This document shows, in pieces, positions 1 through 5,407 of a stretch of DNA of 5,954 nucleotides (position 1 is the first letter of the stretch; every line of letters starts with the position of its first letter). This DNA comes from Fimbriimonadaceae bacterium (GTDB taxonomy: Bacteria; Armatimonadota; Fimbriimonadia; Fimbriimonadales; Fimbriimonadaceae). The translations under genes were made by a program, and so were the position numbers. The notes beneath the pieces are model-generated. The model did not search any database, was not told the DNA's origin, and saw nothing but the letters and a program-made list of their open reading frames with translations. The stretch lies in assembly GCA_019694835.1 (NCBI GenBank), contig JAIBBE010000085.1, forward strand, positions 1-5,954. The letters run 5' to 3'.

Positions 1-798
1 GGTACGCATCCAGTCGAGCCAGCCGTCCCAGTACGGGATGACTTCGTTGTCACGATGGATGAGACCAAGATTGACCAGTACCTGGCCATTCGGGGCCATT
101 GGCAGGTTGGCGAAAACGCCACGCATTAGGACATCCCAATCAATGATGGTGTTCGTGTAGTCCCGCTGGTTGCCGTAGGGTGGCGAGGTGAAGCACAAGG
201 CGGCCTGCTCGCCGGCCATCAGGGTTGCGATTACGCTGGCGTCGGCGGCATCACCGCAAATCACGCGATGCGCACCCAGTTGCCAGACGTCGCCGGGACG
301 CGATACCGGATTTACCGGTGTTTCAGGAACCTCGTCGGCCGCATCGTCGCCGGAATCAGCCGAGGACTCCTCGGCCGTTCCTTCCCCTCCATCCACCAGT
401 AAGTCTTCAATTTCTTCGTTGCTGAATCCGGTCAGCGTCAGGTCGTAACCCGACTCCGTTAGTTCCGCCAGTTCGGCGGCGAGCATCTCTTCATCCCATC
501 CCGCATCGAGTGCCAGGCGGTTATCAGCGATCACGTAGGCGCGCTTTTGCGCCGTGGTGAGGTGGCCGAGCTCGATCACCGGCACTTCAGTCAGGCCGAG
601 CTTGCGGGCAGCGGCCAGCCGACCATGCCCGGCAATGATGCCGTGGCTGCCATCGACCAGGACGGGATTGGTCCACCCGAACTCGACGATGCTGGCTGCG
701 AGCTTGGCGATCTGCGCCTCGGAATGCGTGCGCGGATTGCGGGCGAACGGGATCAGCGTCTCGACCTTCCGGTATTCGACGTTCAAGGTATGGGTCAT
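1..798 (-). CDS. ParB-domain / site-specific DNA methyltransferase fusion (3' end outside window)
   Basis: The reading frame is open from an ATG at 798 to the left edge, giving 266 residues without the C-terminus. Residues about 5-85 form a ParB/Srx-like domain with the conserved stretch GIIAGHGR (53-60) followed by LAAARKLG and VPVIEL. Residues about 136-160 are an acidic, Ala/Ser/Pro-rich linker. The methylase half begins at RPGDVWQLGAHRVICGDA (167-184) and carries catalytic motif IV as TSPPYG (204-209), the SPPY variant of the (D/N/S)PP(Y/F) motif of amino-methyltransferases. The AdoMet-binding FxGxG motif is not seen; in beta-class enzymes it lies C-terminal to motif IV and would fall outside the window. 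Known members are common in phages and transfer methyl groups from AdoMet to adenine-N6 or cytosine-N4. There is no restriction partner in view, so a modification-only or anti-restriction role is inferred. The ATG has no recognisable Shine-Dalgarno sequence and sits just after a terminator hairpin, but the protein begins as the family usually does. Confidence 0.9.
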   Translation of the reverse strand, partial: MTHTLNVEYRKVETLIPFARNPRTHSEAQIAKLAASIVEFGWTNPVLVDGSHGIIAGHGRLAAARKLGLTEVPVIELGHLTTAQKRAYVIADNRLALDAGWDEEMLAAELAELTESGYDLTLTGFSNEEIEDLLVDGGEGTAEESSADSGDDAADEVPETPVNPVSRPGDVWQLGAHRVICGDAADASVIATLMAGEQAALCFTSPPYGNQRDYTNTIIDWDVLMRGVFANLPMAPNGQVLVNLGLIHRDNEVIPYWDGWLDWMRT

Positions 799-805
799 GG
801 AATGC

Positions 806-829
806 AAAAACCCGCCACGGAGGGCGGGT
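806..829 (-). terminator. Strong intrinsic terminator just upstream of the methyltransferase start
   Basis: On the minus strand a perfect 7-bp GC-rich stem (ACCCGCC / GGCGGGT, arms 823-829 and 810-816) with a 6-nt loop is followed directly by TTTTTG. This is a textbook rho-independent terminator shape. The plus-strand side lacks a U-tract, so it acts only on leftward transcription. It ends only 7 nt before the ATG of the methyltransferase. It would therefore stop readthrough from the replication operon, or attenuate a leader transcript of the methylase. Confidence 0.8.
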
Positions 830-840
830 CATCAAAGGGT

Positions 841-892
841 GGTAACTGAATTCAGGTGGTAACCGGGGTGGTAACTGGTAACCCCGGTAACC
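841..892. repeat. Cluster of five GGTAAC repeats
   Basis: GGTAAC occurs five times in the same orientation at 841, 858, 870, 877 and 886, all within 52 bp. Three copies (858, 877, 886) are the odd-length palindrome GGTAACC and two (841, 870) are GGTAACT. Spacings are 17, 12, 7 and 9 bp, so they are not a uniform helical array. A 10-bp perfect palindrome, CTGAATTCAG (846-855), lies between the first two copies. GTTACC also occurs, in the opposite orientation, at 1020-1025 in the loop of the upstream terminator. The cluster may be binding sites for a repressor or replication protein; this is inference. Alternatively it encodes a Val-Thr-rich peptide on the minus strand. Confidence 0.7.
862..888. 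repeat. 8-bp inverted repeat inside the GGTAAC cluster
   Basis: ACCGGGGT (862-869) and ACCCCGGT (881-888) are perfect inverted repeats around an 11-nt loop that itself contains the GGTAAC copies at 870 and 877. The hairpin is GC-rich but is not followed by a U-tract on either strand, so it does not look like a terminator. It may be an operator-type dyad or a structured leader segment upstream of the methyltransferase. Confidence 0.55.
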
Positions 893-1000
893 TCGTTTCG
901 CGGGCTGACGCTATCGAAATGCCGGGCTCGCGCCTCCCGCATGGGTTATTGCACAGGAAGGACCCGTCGAATTCTTGTGCCGGTGAGCAAATTCAGACGT

Positions 1001-1036
1001 GAAAATGACGAAGGCCACAGTTACCCATGGCCTTCG
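1001..1036 (-). terminator. Probable terminator of the replication operon
   Basis: A perfect 9-bp stem (CGAAGGCCA / TGGCCTTCG, arms 1028-1036 and 1009-1017) with a 10-nt loop is followed on the minus strand by TCATTTTC. It lies about 145 nt past the stop of the last gene of the operon, where a terminator would be expected. The U-tract is short and interrupted, so efficiency is uncertain. In the other direction the hairpin is followed by GTGCTTGTC, which is not a U-tract. Confidence 0.55.
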
Positions 1037-1179
1037 GTGCTTGTCGGTCTTTGCTCGCGACAGTAGCAGCAATCGTAGCAAAAACTGCGTGATATGTTGC
1101 AGCCCTAAACGCAGGCGAAACCTGCATCCAGCATCATGATTCCGCACTGATTGGTAAGCGCCATCAATTTCACGTAACT

Positions 1180-1587
1180 TCACTTCCGCAATCGAGACCT
1201 ACTGTTGTCGGATGCATCATTCAGTTGATCGGCGACCGTAGCCAGTGCTTTCTGCCATGCCCGCCACGCCGTGCTGCGGTGACAAGCCATACGACGGGCG
1301 ATGGTCTTCCAATCGATGTCCTTGGCGCGCATCCAGATCAGATGTCTTTGCTCCTCCTCTAGCCACAATACCCACCGCATGGCCTCCATCATCCTGTCGA
1401 TGGCCTGCGGTGATGGCGGCATTGGGCGATAGACGTGTTCCTCATCTGGATAGGACTCCCACACTTCCCTGGCAAATGCCGGCCAGACATTAAAGTAGCC
1501 CTGCACTTTGACGCGGGGTAGGCGCCGTCCTGTCTCCGCTGCCTCGGCAAACCTGGCAGCCACATCTTCTGTTGTCCACTCAGCCAC
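1180..1587 (-). CDS. DUF6362-like helix-turn-helix phage protein
   Basis: This is a 135-aa protein read from a GTG at 1587. I prefer that start over the upstream ATGs at 1602 and 1662 because GGGGAGAA lies 5 nt before it, and because the resulting N-terminus MAEWTTEDVAARF fits the family as I recall it. Conserved-looking blocks are RRLPRVKVQGYFNVWP (21-36), PPSPQAIDRMMEAMRWVLWL (57-76) and a C-terminal helix-turn-helix-like segment DWKTIARRMACHRSTAWRAWQKAL (about 92-115), which resembles sigma-region-4 folds. Residues 123-135 are a Ser/Arg-rich tail. Its start overlaps the previous gene's stop by 8 nt, so translation is probably coupled. Family members sit in phage early operons and no biochemical role is known to me. 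DNA binding, as a late-gene regulator or small terminase-like factor, is inference. The family name is given from memory of sequence patterns. Confidence 0.8.
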   Translation of the reverse strand: MAEWTTEDVAARFAEAAETGRRLPRVKVQGYFNVWPAFAREVWESYPDEEHVYRPMPPSPQAIDRMMEAMRWVLWLEEEQRHLIWMRAKDIDWKTIARRMACHRSTAWRAWQKALATVADQLNDASDNSRSRLRK

Positions 1588-1780
1588 GGTGCTTCTCCCC
1601 ATACAGTCGTTCGCCCAACTGCCGAACGAATTCACGTTCCACGAAATCCAGACGTTCGTCATTCGCCCCCACGACCAGGATGTGTTGCTCGCGCCAGCCT
1701 TCGCGCTTGATGCTGTCTGGATCGACTCGCTGGGTGCTGCGTCCCAGTGCGCAGCGATACGGTGGCAGAGATACCTTCAT
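1580..1780 (-). CDS. Small conserved-looking phage protein of unknown function (66 aa)
   Basis: I do not assign a function. The 66-aa protein starts at an ATG at 1780, with AGGAGGT 5 nt upstream and 1 nt after the resolvase stop (TGAGATG). The frame is open up to 1846, but that extension lies inside the resolvase gene and has no ribosome site. The protein is basic at the N-terminus (RCALGRSTQRVDPDSIKREGW, about 9-29). A predicted beta-strand, QHILVVGAND (32-41), and a charged helix, ERLDFVEREFVRQLGERLYG (42-61), follow. There are no transmembrane segments, signal peptide or cysteine motifs (a single Cys at 10). Its tight packing between the resolvase and the HTH gene shows it is expressed with the replication genes. 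Short size and Arg content would allow nucleic-acid binding or an accessory role, but this is inference. Confidence 0.8.
   Translation of the reverse strand: MKVSLPPYRCALGRSTQRVDPDSIKREGWREQHILVVGANDERLDFVEREFVRQLGERLYGEKHRG
1593..1600 (-). promoter_or_regulatory. Shine-Dalgarno that decides the GTG start at 1587
   Basis: GGGGAGAA lies 5 nt upstream of the GTG at 1587. The longer-frame ATGs at 1602 and 1662 have no comparable site, so the GTG is the likely start of the HTH gene. Confidence 0.7.
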
Positions 1781-1781
1781 C

Positions 1782-2246
1782 TCACACCTCCTGAGTCTCG
1801 ATGGCCCAGTGCAGGAGTGCCAGGGCATCGGCTTCGTTATCATCACCAGGAGCGTGGCCGCGAGCGCGCATGGCGCTGATCATGTCGCCCTTGCCTGCGT
1901 TACCTTTGCCGGTCGCATGCTTCTTGATCGTGCCAACCGGAACCCCCTGGTAGGGAACATTGTGGTGCTCGCACCATGCCGTCAGGTGTCCCATGAAGCC
2001 ACCATAGGCATGGGCGGCATCAACACCAGCGTGCCGCCTGACTTCTTCGAAATAGACGGCGTTGATGTGAAGGCTAGCTCCAAGCAGTTCGTTGAGCCAT
2101 TGCTTGAAACGTAGAAAGCGCATTCCGCCTCCTTCAAAGCGATGCGGCTTGAAGTTTTCGCTGCCGCTGGTAATGCTTCCGTCTAGTTGATGCAGTGCCC
2201 ATCCGGTGTGCGTGCCCAGGTCGAGGGCCAGAATTGTTGTGTTCAT
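1782..2246 (-). CDS. RuvC-like Holliday junction resolvase / phage RNase H-fold nuclease
   Basis: The 154-aa protein has the acidic motifs of the RuvC/RNase H fold. These are ILALDLGTHTGWAL with Asp9 (5-18), AVYFEEVRRHAG with Glu67/Glu68 (63-74), and a C-terminal DDNEADALALLHWA with Asp135/136 and Asp140 (135-148). A Lys/Gly-rich stretch TIKKHATGKGNAGK (106-119) precedes the last motif, as is usual in phage RuvC-like proteins. The length matches the family at about 150-180 aa. Enzymes of this fold cut branched DNA with two Mg2+ ions. Here the enzyme would resolve replication or recombination intermediates made by the neighbouring primase-helicase and nuclease. I chose the ATG at 2246 because GGAG lies 6 nt before it; the ATG at 2252 sits directly on that site. 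The frame continues upstream to 2366, but those residues do not resemble the family. It is the first gene after the operon's only real gap. Confidence 0.9.
   Translation of the reverse strand: MNTTILALDLGTHTGWALHQLDGSITSGSENFKPHRFEGGGMRFLRFKQWLNELLGASLHINAVYFEEVRRHAGVDAAHAYGGFMGHLTAWCEHHNVPYQGVPVGTIKKHATGKGNAGKGDMISAMRARGHAPGDDNEADALALLHWAIETQEV
1786..1792 (-). promoter_or_regulatory. Consensus Shine-Dalgarno for the 66-aa gene
   Basis: AGGAGGT, a full match to the anti-SD sequence, lies 5 nt upstream of the ATG at 1780 and overlaps the last codons of the resolvase gene. It decides against the upstream ATG at 1846 and is the strongest ribosome site in the window. Confidence 0.8.
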
Positions 2247-2375
2247 GTTCATCTCCAATGCTGTGTCGAATCGGAGTGACCAAGCGGGACCCAATTTCCA
2301 ATGACTCTTACGCCTGCGCGCGCACACGTGTAGAGAGGAATGGAATAATTGGTCACGTTCGGTCACTCCCCTCGG
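2247..2375. promoter_or_regulatory. 129-bp gap upstream of the resolvase gene, possible internal control region
   Basis: The other internal gene junctions of the operon overlap or are 1 nt apart, so this gap stands out. It contains three GGTCAC-type sites (2276-2281 inverted, 2351-2356, 2361-2366), an 8-bp palindrome ACACGTGT (2324-2331), and alternating GC next to it (CGCGCGC). No convincing -35/-10 promoter pair or intrinsic terminator is visible. A regulator-binding site or an internal promoter for the downstream genes is inference. Confidence 0.45.
2273..2369. repeat. Inverted and direct GGTCAC(TCC) repeats
   Basis: GGAGTGACC (2273-2281) and GGTCACTCC (2361-2369) are a perfect 9-bp inverted pair separated by 79 bp. 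A third GGTCAC at 2351-2356 is a direct repeat exactly 10 bp from the one at 2361, about one helical turn. The arrangement fits protein binding on the same face of the DNA with possible looping. Chance occurrence of a 9-bp pair in a gap this short is unlikely but not excluded. Confidence 0.5.
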
Positions 2376-4652
2376 TTAGTCATCCCGGTAGGCCTGATAA
2401 CCATTGGGTTCGCGCGGTTTGAGGGAGAGCCCAGCGAGTGCCTTGATGCCCCCTGTCAGGCGAGCTTTCTCGTAGCCACGGGTGAGCAGTTGGGCGACCA
2501 ACCAACGACTGGTGCCGACATACTCCCCACGTTTCTCAGCGCGTTCGCGCCAGCGTTGATAGATCGCCGAGATCGATTCGCGGGCGACGGCCGAGATGTA
2601 GCACTCCTCGTCGATGAACTCGCCAATCGAATCCTCGTCTTCGAAATACTCTTCAGTGGCTTCCATCACGACCTTGGGCGGCTTCAGTCCGTGTTGCTGC
2701 CACAACAGGCAGCCGTCCACTGCCCACGCCAAGATTCCCTCGCGCTCTTGCAGGAGCTTTTCAGTGAGCTTGCCGTCCCGCTTTTCAGGGGGAATCGTCA
2801 CCGTGAACGGAATCAGGTGCAGGCGCCGCTTCATCGCCTCATCGACGTTACGGATCGATGGCTTGTGGTTGCCGGCAATCACTAGCTTGAACTGCGGCAG
2901 GTACTCGAAAAAGTCCTGGCGCATGAATCGCGCCGATACCTTGTCGCCGCCGGTGATGGCTTTCACCTTGGACTCGTTCCAGCGCCGACCTTGCTCGGTT
3001 TCGATCGACGACACAAAGCGCGCACCGCGTAAGCCAGCCAGATCGGTGGGATGCCGGTCACTGCGCGTTTCCATAAAGGTATCCATGGGCGCGTTCGCGG
3101 CGTAGTCCCCGAGAATCGTCGTAATCACGTTAATGAACACGGATTTGCCATTGGCACCCGTGCCGTACAGGAAAAACAGGGCATGCTCAGAAGTAACACC
3201 CGTCAGGCAGTAACCAATGACCCGCTGTAGATACGCCATCAAATCGCGATCACCGCCCGTGATGTCGGACAAAAATGCCAACCAACGGGGACTGTTGCCA
3301 TTTGGCGTCGCGGTCGTGATCTTGGTAATCCTATCTGCACGATCGTGGGATCGAACTTGACCCGTGCGAAGGTTGATCACGCCACCGGGTGCATTGGCCA
3401 TCCAAGGATCACGGTCCCACTCATCGGATGTCGATGCATGGTTCCGATCGCTGCGCGCCAAACGCTCAACACCACTGACCGTGCTGCTGGATGCCAGCTT
3501 GGCGGCGAGTCGATGAGAATCCGCCTTGATTGCGGCCTCGCGGCAGATATGTCGCATGAGATGCGTCACCAGCAAGGTATCGTCGGCTTGCCAGCGATTG
3601 CCGGTCCAGACCATCCACTTTCCCCAGGGGGCGCAGTAGCGCCAATCTTCTGCGTAGCGCCGGGTAAATGACAATGCCAATGCGTCATCCGTTGCCCAGA
3701 CGGCGTTTTCACCGTGAGCGTCAGACTCCTCCTGGACGGCGGGGTGGACGGTGATGCGTGGTCCGCTAGCCAGAAAGCTATTGGCATCCATCCCCTCGGT
3801 CAGTGCGTCGGCGACATCCCAGCCTTCGGGTTTGTCCTCCGGTGGCATCAATACCGCGCAGGACACCGCGCCAGCCATCAAGGCGGCATCAGCAGCGGCC
3901 ATCGCGTAGTCCCATCCCGCTTTGTCTCGATCAGGCCAGATCAGTACCTGCTTTCCGGCCAAGGGCGACCAGTCAGTTTTCTCGATCGGCGCGTGAGCAC
4001 CATGCATGGCAGTGGTTGCCACGATGCCTGCGCCGATCAAGGACTGAGCGCATTTCTCGCCTTCAACCAGCACCACGGTATCGGACGTGGCCATGCCCAT
4101 CTGGTTGTAGAGCGGACGGGGATCGGGCGGAGCCATTTTCTTGCGCTTCGCGTCCCAAGGGCGGAACTCCTTGCGCTTCCCCGGTGGGTCGTAGCGATAG
4201 ACACAACCGATCAGTTGGCCTTCGGCCGTGAAGTAATCCCATTTCGCCGTGGCCGGACCCAACTCATCGATCAGGGCTTCTTTCTTGTGCTTCTTGGGCG
4301 GGGTAACGGTCGGTCGTCCAGTCAAGTCGCAGGCCAGCTTCATTACCTTCGGGAAGTCCACCTTGGTGTCGATTTGGTGATGCCGAGCGATCAGATCAAA
4401 AATGTCGCCGCCGTCACCCGTGGCACGATCTGTCCAGAGTCCCGATTTGTCGCCATCGAGTACAACCTCAAGACTGTCGCCCGGGCTGCCAAGCACGTCG
4501 CCGATGAGGAATTTGCCTTTGCGCACTTTCCCCGCTGGATAGAGCGCGAACAGAACACTCTCCAGGCGGCAGATCAAATCTGCCCGCAGCGCATCGCGTT
4601 CATTGTCCGGACTCTGAGTTGTGCTGCCTGGGATATCGTTGAAATCCATCAT
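2376..4652 (-). CDS. Phage replicative primase-helicase (Toprim + D5-like SF3 helicase)
   Basis: The protein has 758 aa. It starts at the ATG at 4652, which overlaps the nuclease stop (ATGA); an ATG 45 nt further upstream lies inside that gene. The N-terminal region (about 20-115, with GLWTDRATGDGGDIFDLI at 71-88) resembles the primase N-terminal domain but has no CxxC or CHC2 zinc residues. A Toprim domain follows, with VLVEGEK (194-200, Glu197) and WPDRDKAG (239-246, Asp241/Asp243). A D5_N-like region (about 320-440) contains YCAPWGKWMVWTGNRW. The SF3 ATPase has Walker A GTGANGKS (497-504), an acidic Walker B segment FVSSIETEQG (546-555), motif C VIAGNHKP (591-598) and Arg609/Arg610 as candidate arginine fingers. 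The C-terminus (about 670-758) looks like a winged-helix tail. Such proteins synthesise primers and unwind DNA at the phage origin. No polymerase gene is visible, so host polymerase use is plausible. Confidence 0.93.
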   Translation of the reverse strand: MMDFNDIPGSTTQSPDNERDALRADLICRLESVLFALYPAGKVRKGKFLIGDVLGSPGDSLEVVLDGDKSGLWTDRATGDGGDIFDLIARHHQIDTKVDFPKVMKLACDLTGRPTVTPPKKHKKEALIDELGPATAKWDYFTAEGQLIGCVYRYDPPGKRKEFRPWDAKRKKMAPPDPRPLYNQMGMATSDTVVLVEGEKCAQSLIGAGIVATTAMHGAHAPIEKTDWSPLAGKQVLIWPDRDKAGWDYAMAAADAALMAGAVSCAVLMPPEDKPEGWDVADALTEGMDANSFLASGPRITVHPAVQEESDAHGENAVWATDDALALSFTRRYAEDWRYCAPWGKWMVWTGNRWQADDTLLVTHLMRHICREAAIKADSHRLAAKLASSSTVSGVERLARSDRNHASTSDEWDRDPWMANAPGGVINLRTGQVRSHDRADRITKITTATPNGNSPRWLAFLSDITGGDRDLMAYLQRVIGYCLTGVTSEHALFFLYGTGANGKSVFINVITTILGDYAANAPMDTFMETRSDRHPTDLAGLRGARFVSSIETEQGRRWNESKVKAITGGDKVSARFMRQDFFEYLPQFKLVIAGNHKPSIRNVDEAMKRRLHLIPFTVTIPPEKRDGKLTEKLLQEREGILAWAVDGCLLWQQHGLKPPKVVMEATEEYFEDEDSIGEFIDEECYISAVARESISAIYQRWRERAEKRGEYVGTSRWLVAQLLTRGYEKARLTGGIKALAGLSLKPREPNGYQAYRDD

Positions 4653-5407
4653 GCCGATGCACTCCAGCAACGGTTGGCCCATGCGCAGTACTTGCACTCG
4701 TAGTAACCCGGCTCAGTGGCAACACGCGGAAGCAACTCGCCGGCCTCGGTGGAACGAATCACCCGAACAGCGCGGTCGGACATGCGTTGCGCCAACCCAC
4801 CATCGAACGGGACGAGTTCGGACCAGATTTCCTGGGTGTCCTTGTTGATCGCGGTGAACAGCGCCGGGTTATCGGAAATGCCAGGGATAGACGGTTCCAT
4901 GTACGCTTGATAGGTCGCGATCTGGCCGGCATAGACCGGCTTCGCGACCGCCACCCCCTTCTTGACGGTGTCACGCCAATTCTTGTCGTTCATGCTCTTG
5001 CACTCCCAGAGCATCGGGAAGGTCAGACCAAGTTCGTTCGGCGCATTGGCGATCACGCCGTCGAGATGCCCCTGGATGCGGCCGTCGGCAACGGAGAATC
5101 CGAACTGCTCACCATCCTTACGCCGGGTGTAAAGATCGAAGCCAGCCAGACGCAGCCAACGGATGGCGAGGTCTTCCAGTGCATGACCAACTTCGAAGAT
5201 GCGCAAGGTCCGACCGGGAAACTCGGCACCCATATCCACTGGGGCATCGGTATATTCGAACTGGAGGGCACGTTCGCAGGCAACGCCGAGGCGGGATCCG
5301 CCCAGATAGCGGCGTTTCTCGCGGGTGGCGTTTTCCGCCTGGAGGGCGACATCTACTAGAACAGTCACCTGCTCGTGAAATTTGAGTTGATGGTTAAGGT
5401 CGATCAT
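4649..5407 (-). CDS. PD-(D/E)XK nuclease with Cas4/AddB-type Fe-S cysteines
   Basis: The 252-aa protein has the RecB-family nuclease motifs in order: GHALEDLA (74-81, His75/Glu78), GHLDG (113-117, Asp116), LWECKS (133-138, Glu135 and Lys137 of the ExK pair) and QIATYQAYM (162-170, QxxxY). Cys44 in GVACERAL, together with Cys238, Cys241 and Cys247 in YYECKYCAWANRCW, gives the one-plus-three cysteine spacing (CxxCxxxxxC) that binds a 4Fe-4S cluster in Cas4 and AddB. The length is close to Cas4 (about 200-250 aa). The likely activity is metal-dependent ssDNA exonuclease or end processing during phage replication and recombination. No CRISPR array or cas gene is near, so it is a phage stand-alone nuclease rather than an adaptation factor. 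The ATG at 5407 overlaps the stop of the previous gene by 1 nt and a weak AAGGA lies 10 nt upstream. Its own stop overlaps the primase start. Confidence 0.88.
   Translation of the reverse strand: MIDLNHQLKFHEQVTVLVDVALQAENATREKRRYLGGSRLGVACERALQFEYTDAPVDMGAEFPGRTLRIFEVGHALEDLAIRWLRLAGFDLYTRRKDGEQFGFSVADGRIQGHLDGVIANAPNELGLTFPMLWECKSMNDKNWRDTVKKGVAVAKPVYAGQIATYQAYMEPSIPGISDNPALFTAINKDTQEIWSELVPFDGGLAQRMSDRAVRVIRSTEAGELLPRVATEPGYYECKYCAWANRCWSASA

Larger units (their letters stand above)
830..1179. other. Intergenic region between the replication operon and the methyltransferase
   Basis: I see no convincing gene in these 350 bp. The region holds the GGTAAC cluster (841-892), a terminator-like hairpin (1001-1036), a small hairpin GCAGG-CGAAA-CCTGC (1111-1125) and a direct repeat of GTAGCA (1063-1068 and 1074-1079). 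Short minus-strand frames exist: 911-1183 (GTG, 90 codons), a 22-codon frame beginning with a GTG at about 1170 and 832-942 (ATG, 36 codons). None has a good Shine-Dalgarno sequence or recognisable family signature. No tRNA cloverleaf and no confident -35/-10 pair was found on either strand. Confidence 0.6.

Noticed and set aside
587..835. 82-codon minus-strand frame starting in the terminator
   Set aside because: It is out of frame with the ParB-methylase gene over the same DNA, Arg/Pro/Gln-rich and without motifs; a shadow frame.
547..862. Two overlapping plus-strand frames of about 100 codons
   Set aside because: Both lie opposite the ParB domain coding sequence and run into the terminator and repeat cluster; no ribosome site or family signature.
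830..1179. tRNA or attachment site in the intergenic region
   Set aside because: No cloverleaf, T-loop consensus or integrase gene is visible; the hairpins are better explained as terminators or small dyads.
911..1183. 90-codon GTG frame on the minus strand overlapping the HTH gene stop (GTGA)
   Set aside because: The overlap looks like coupling, but the protein has no motif and an erratic composition, and the frame runs straight through the terminator hairpin at 1009-1036. It is more likely noncoding.
1572..2114. 180-codon open frame on the plus strand
   Set aside because: It crosses three well-supported minus-strand genes and is Arg/Ser-rich without motifs.
2247..2366. N-terminal extension of the resolvase frame
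   Set aside because: The extra 40 residues do not resemble RuvC-like proteins, and GGAG sits correctly for the ATG at 2246.
3714..4703. 329-codon open frame on the plus strand
   Set aside because: It lies entirely opposite the primase-helicase gene, whose motifs are intact. Its translation shows no family motif and a composition typical of antisense frames in GC-rich DNA.
4787..5359. 190-codon open frame on the plus strand
   Set aside because: It is antisense to the Cas4-like nuclease, with no Shine-Dalgarno or domain signature; a shadow frame.
4649..5407. Reading the Cas4-like gene as part of a CRISPR-Cas locus
   Set aside because: There is no repeat-spacer array and no cas1, cas2 or effector gene in the window; the neighbours are phage replication genes.
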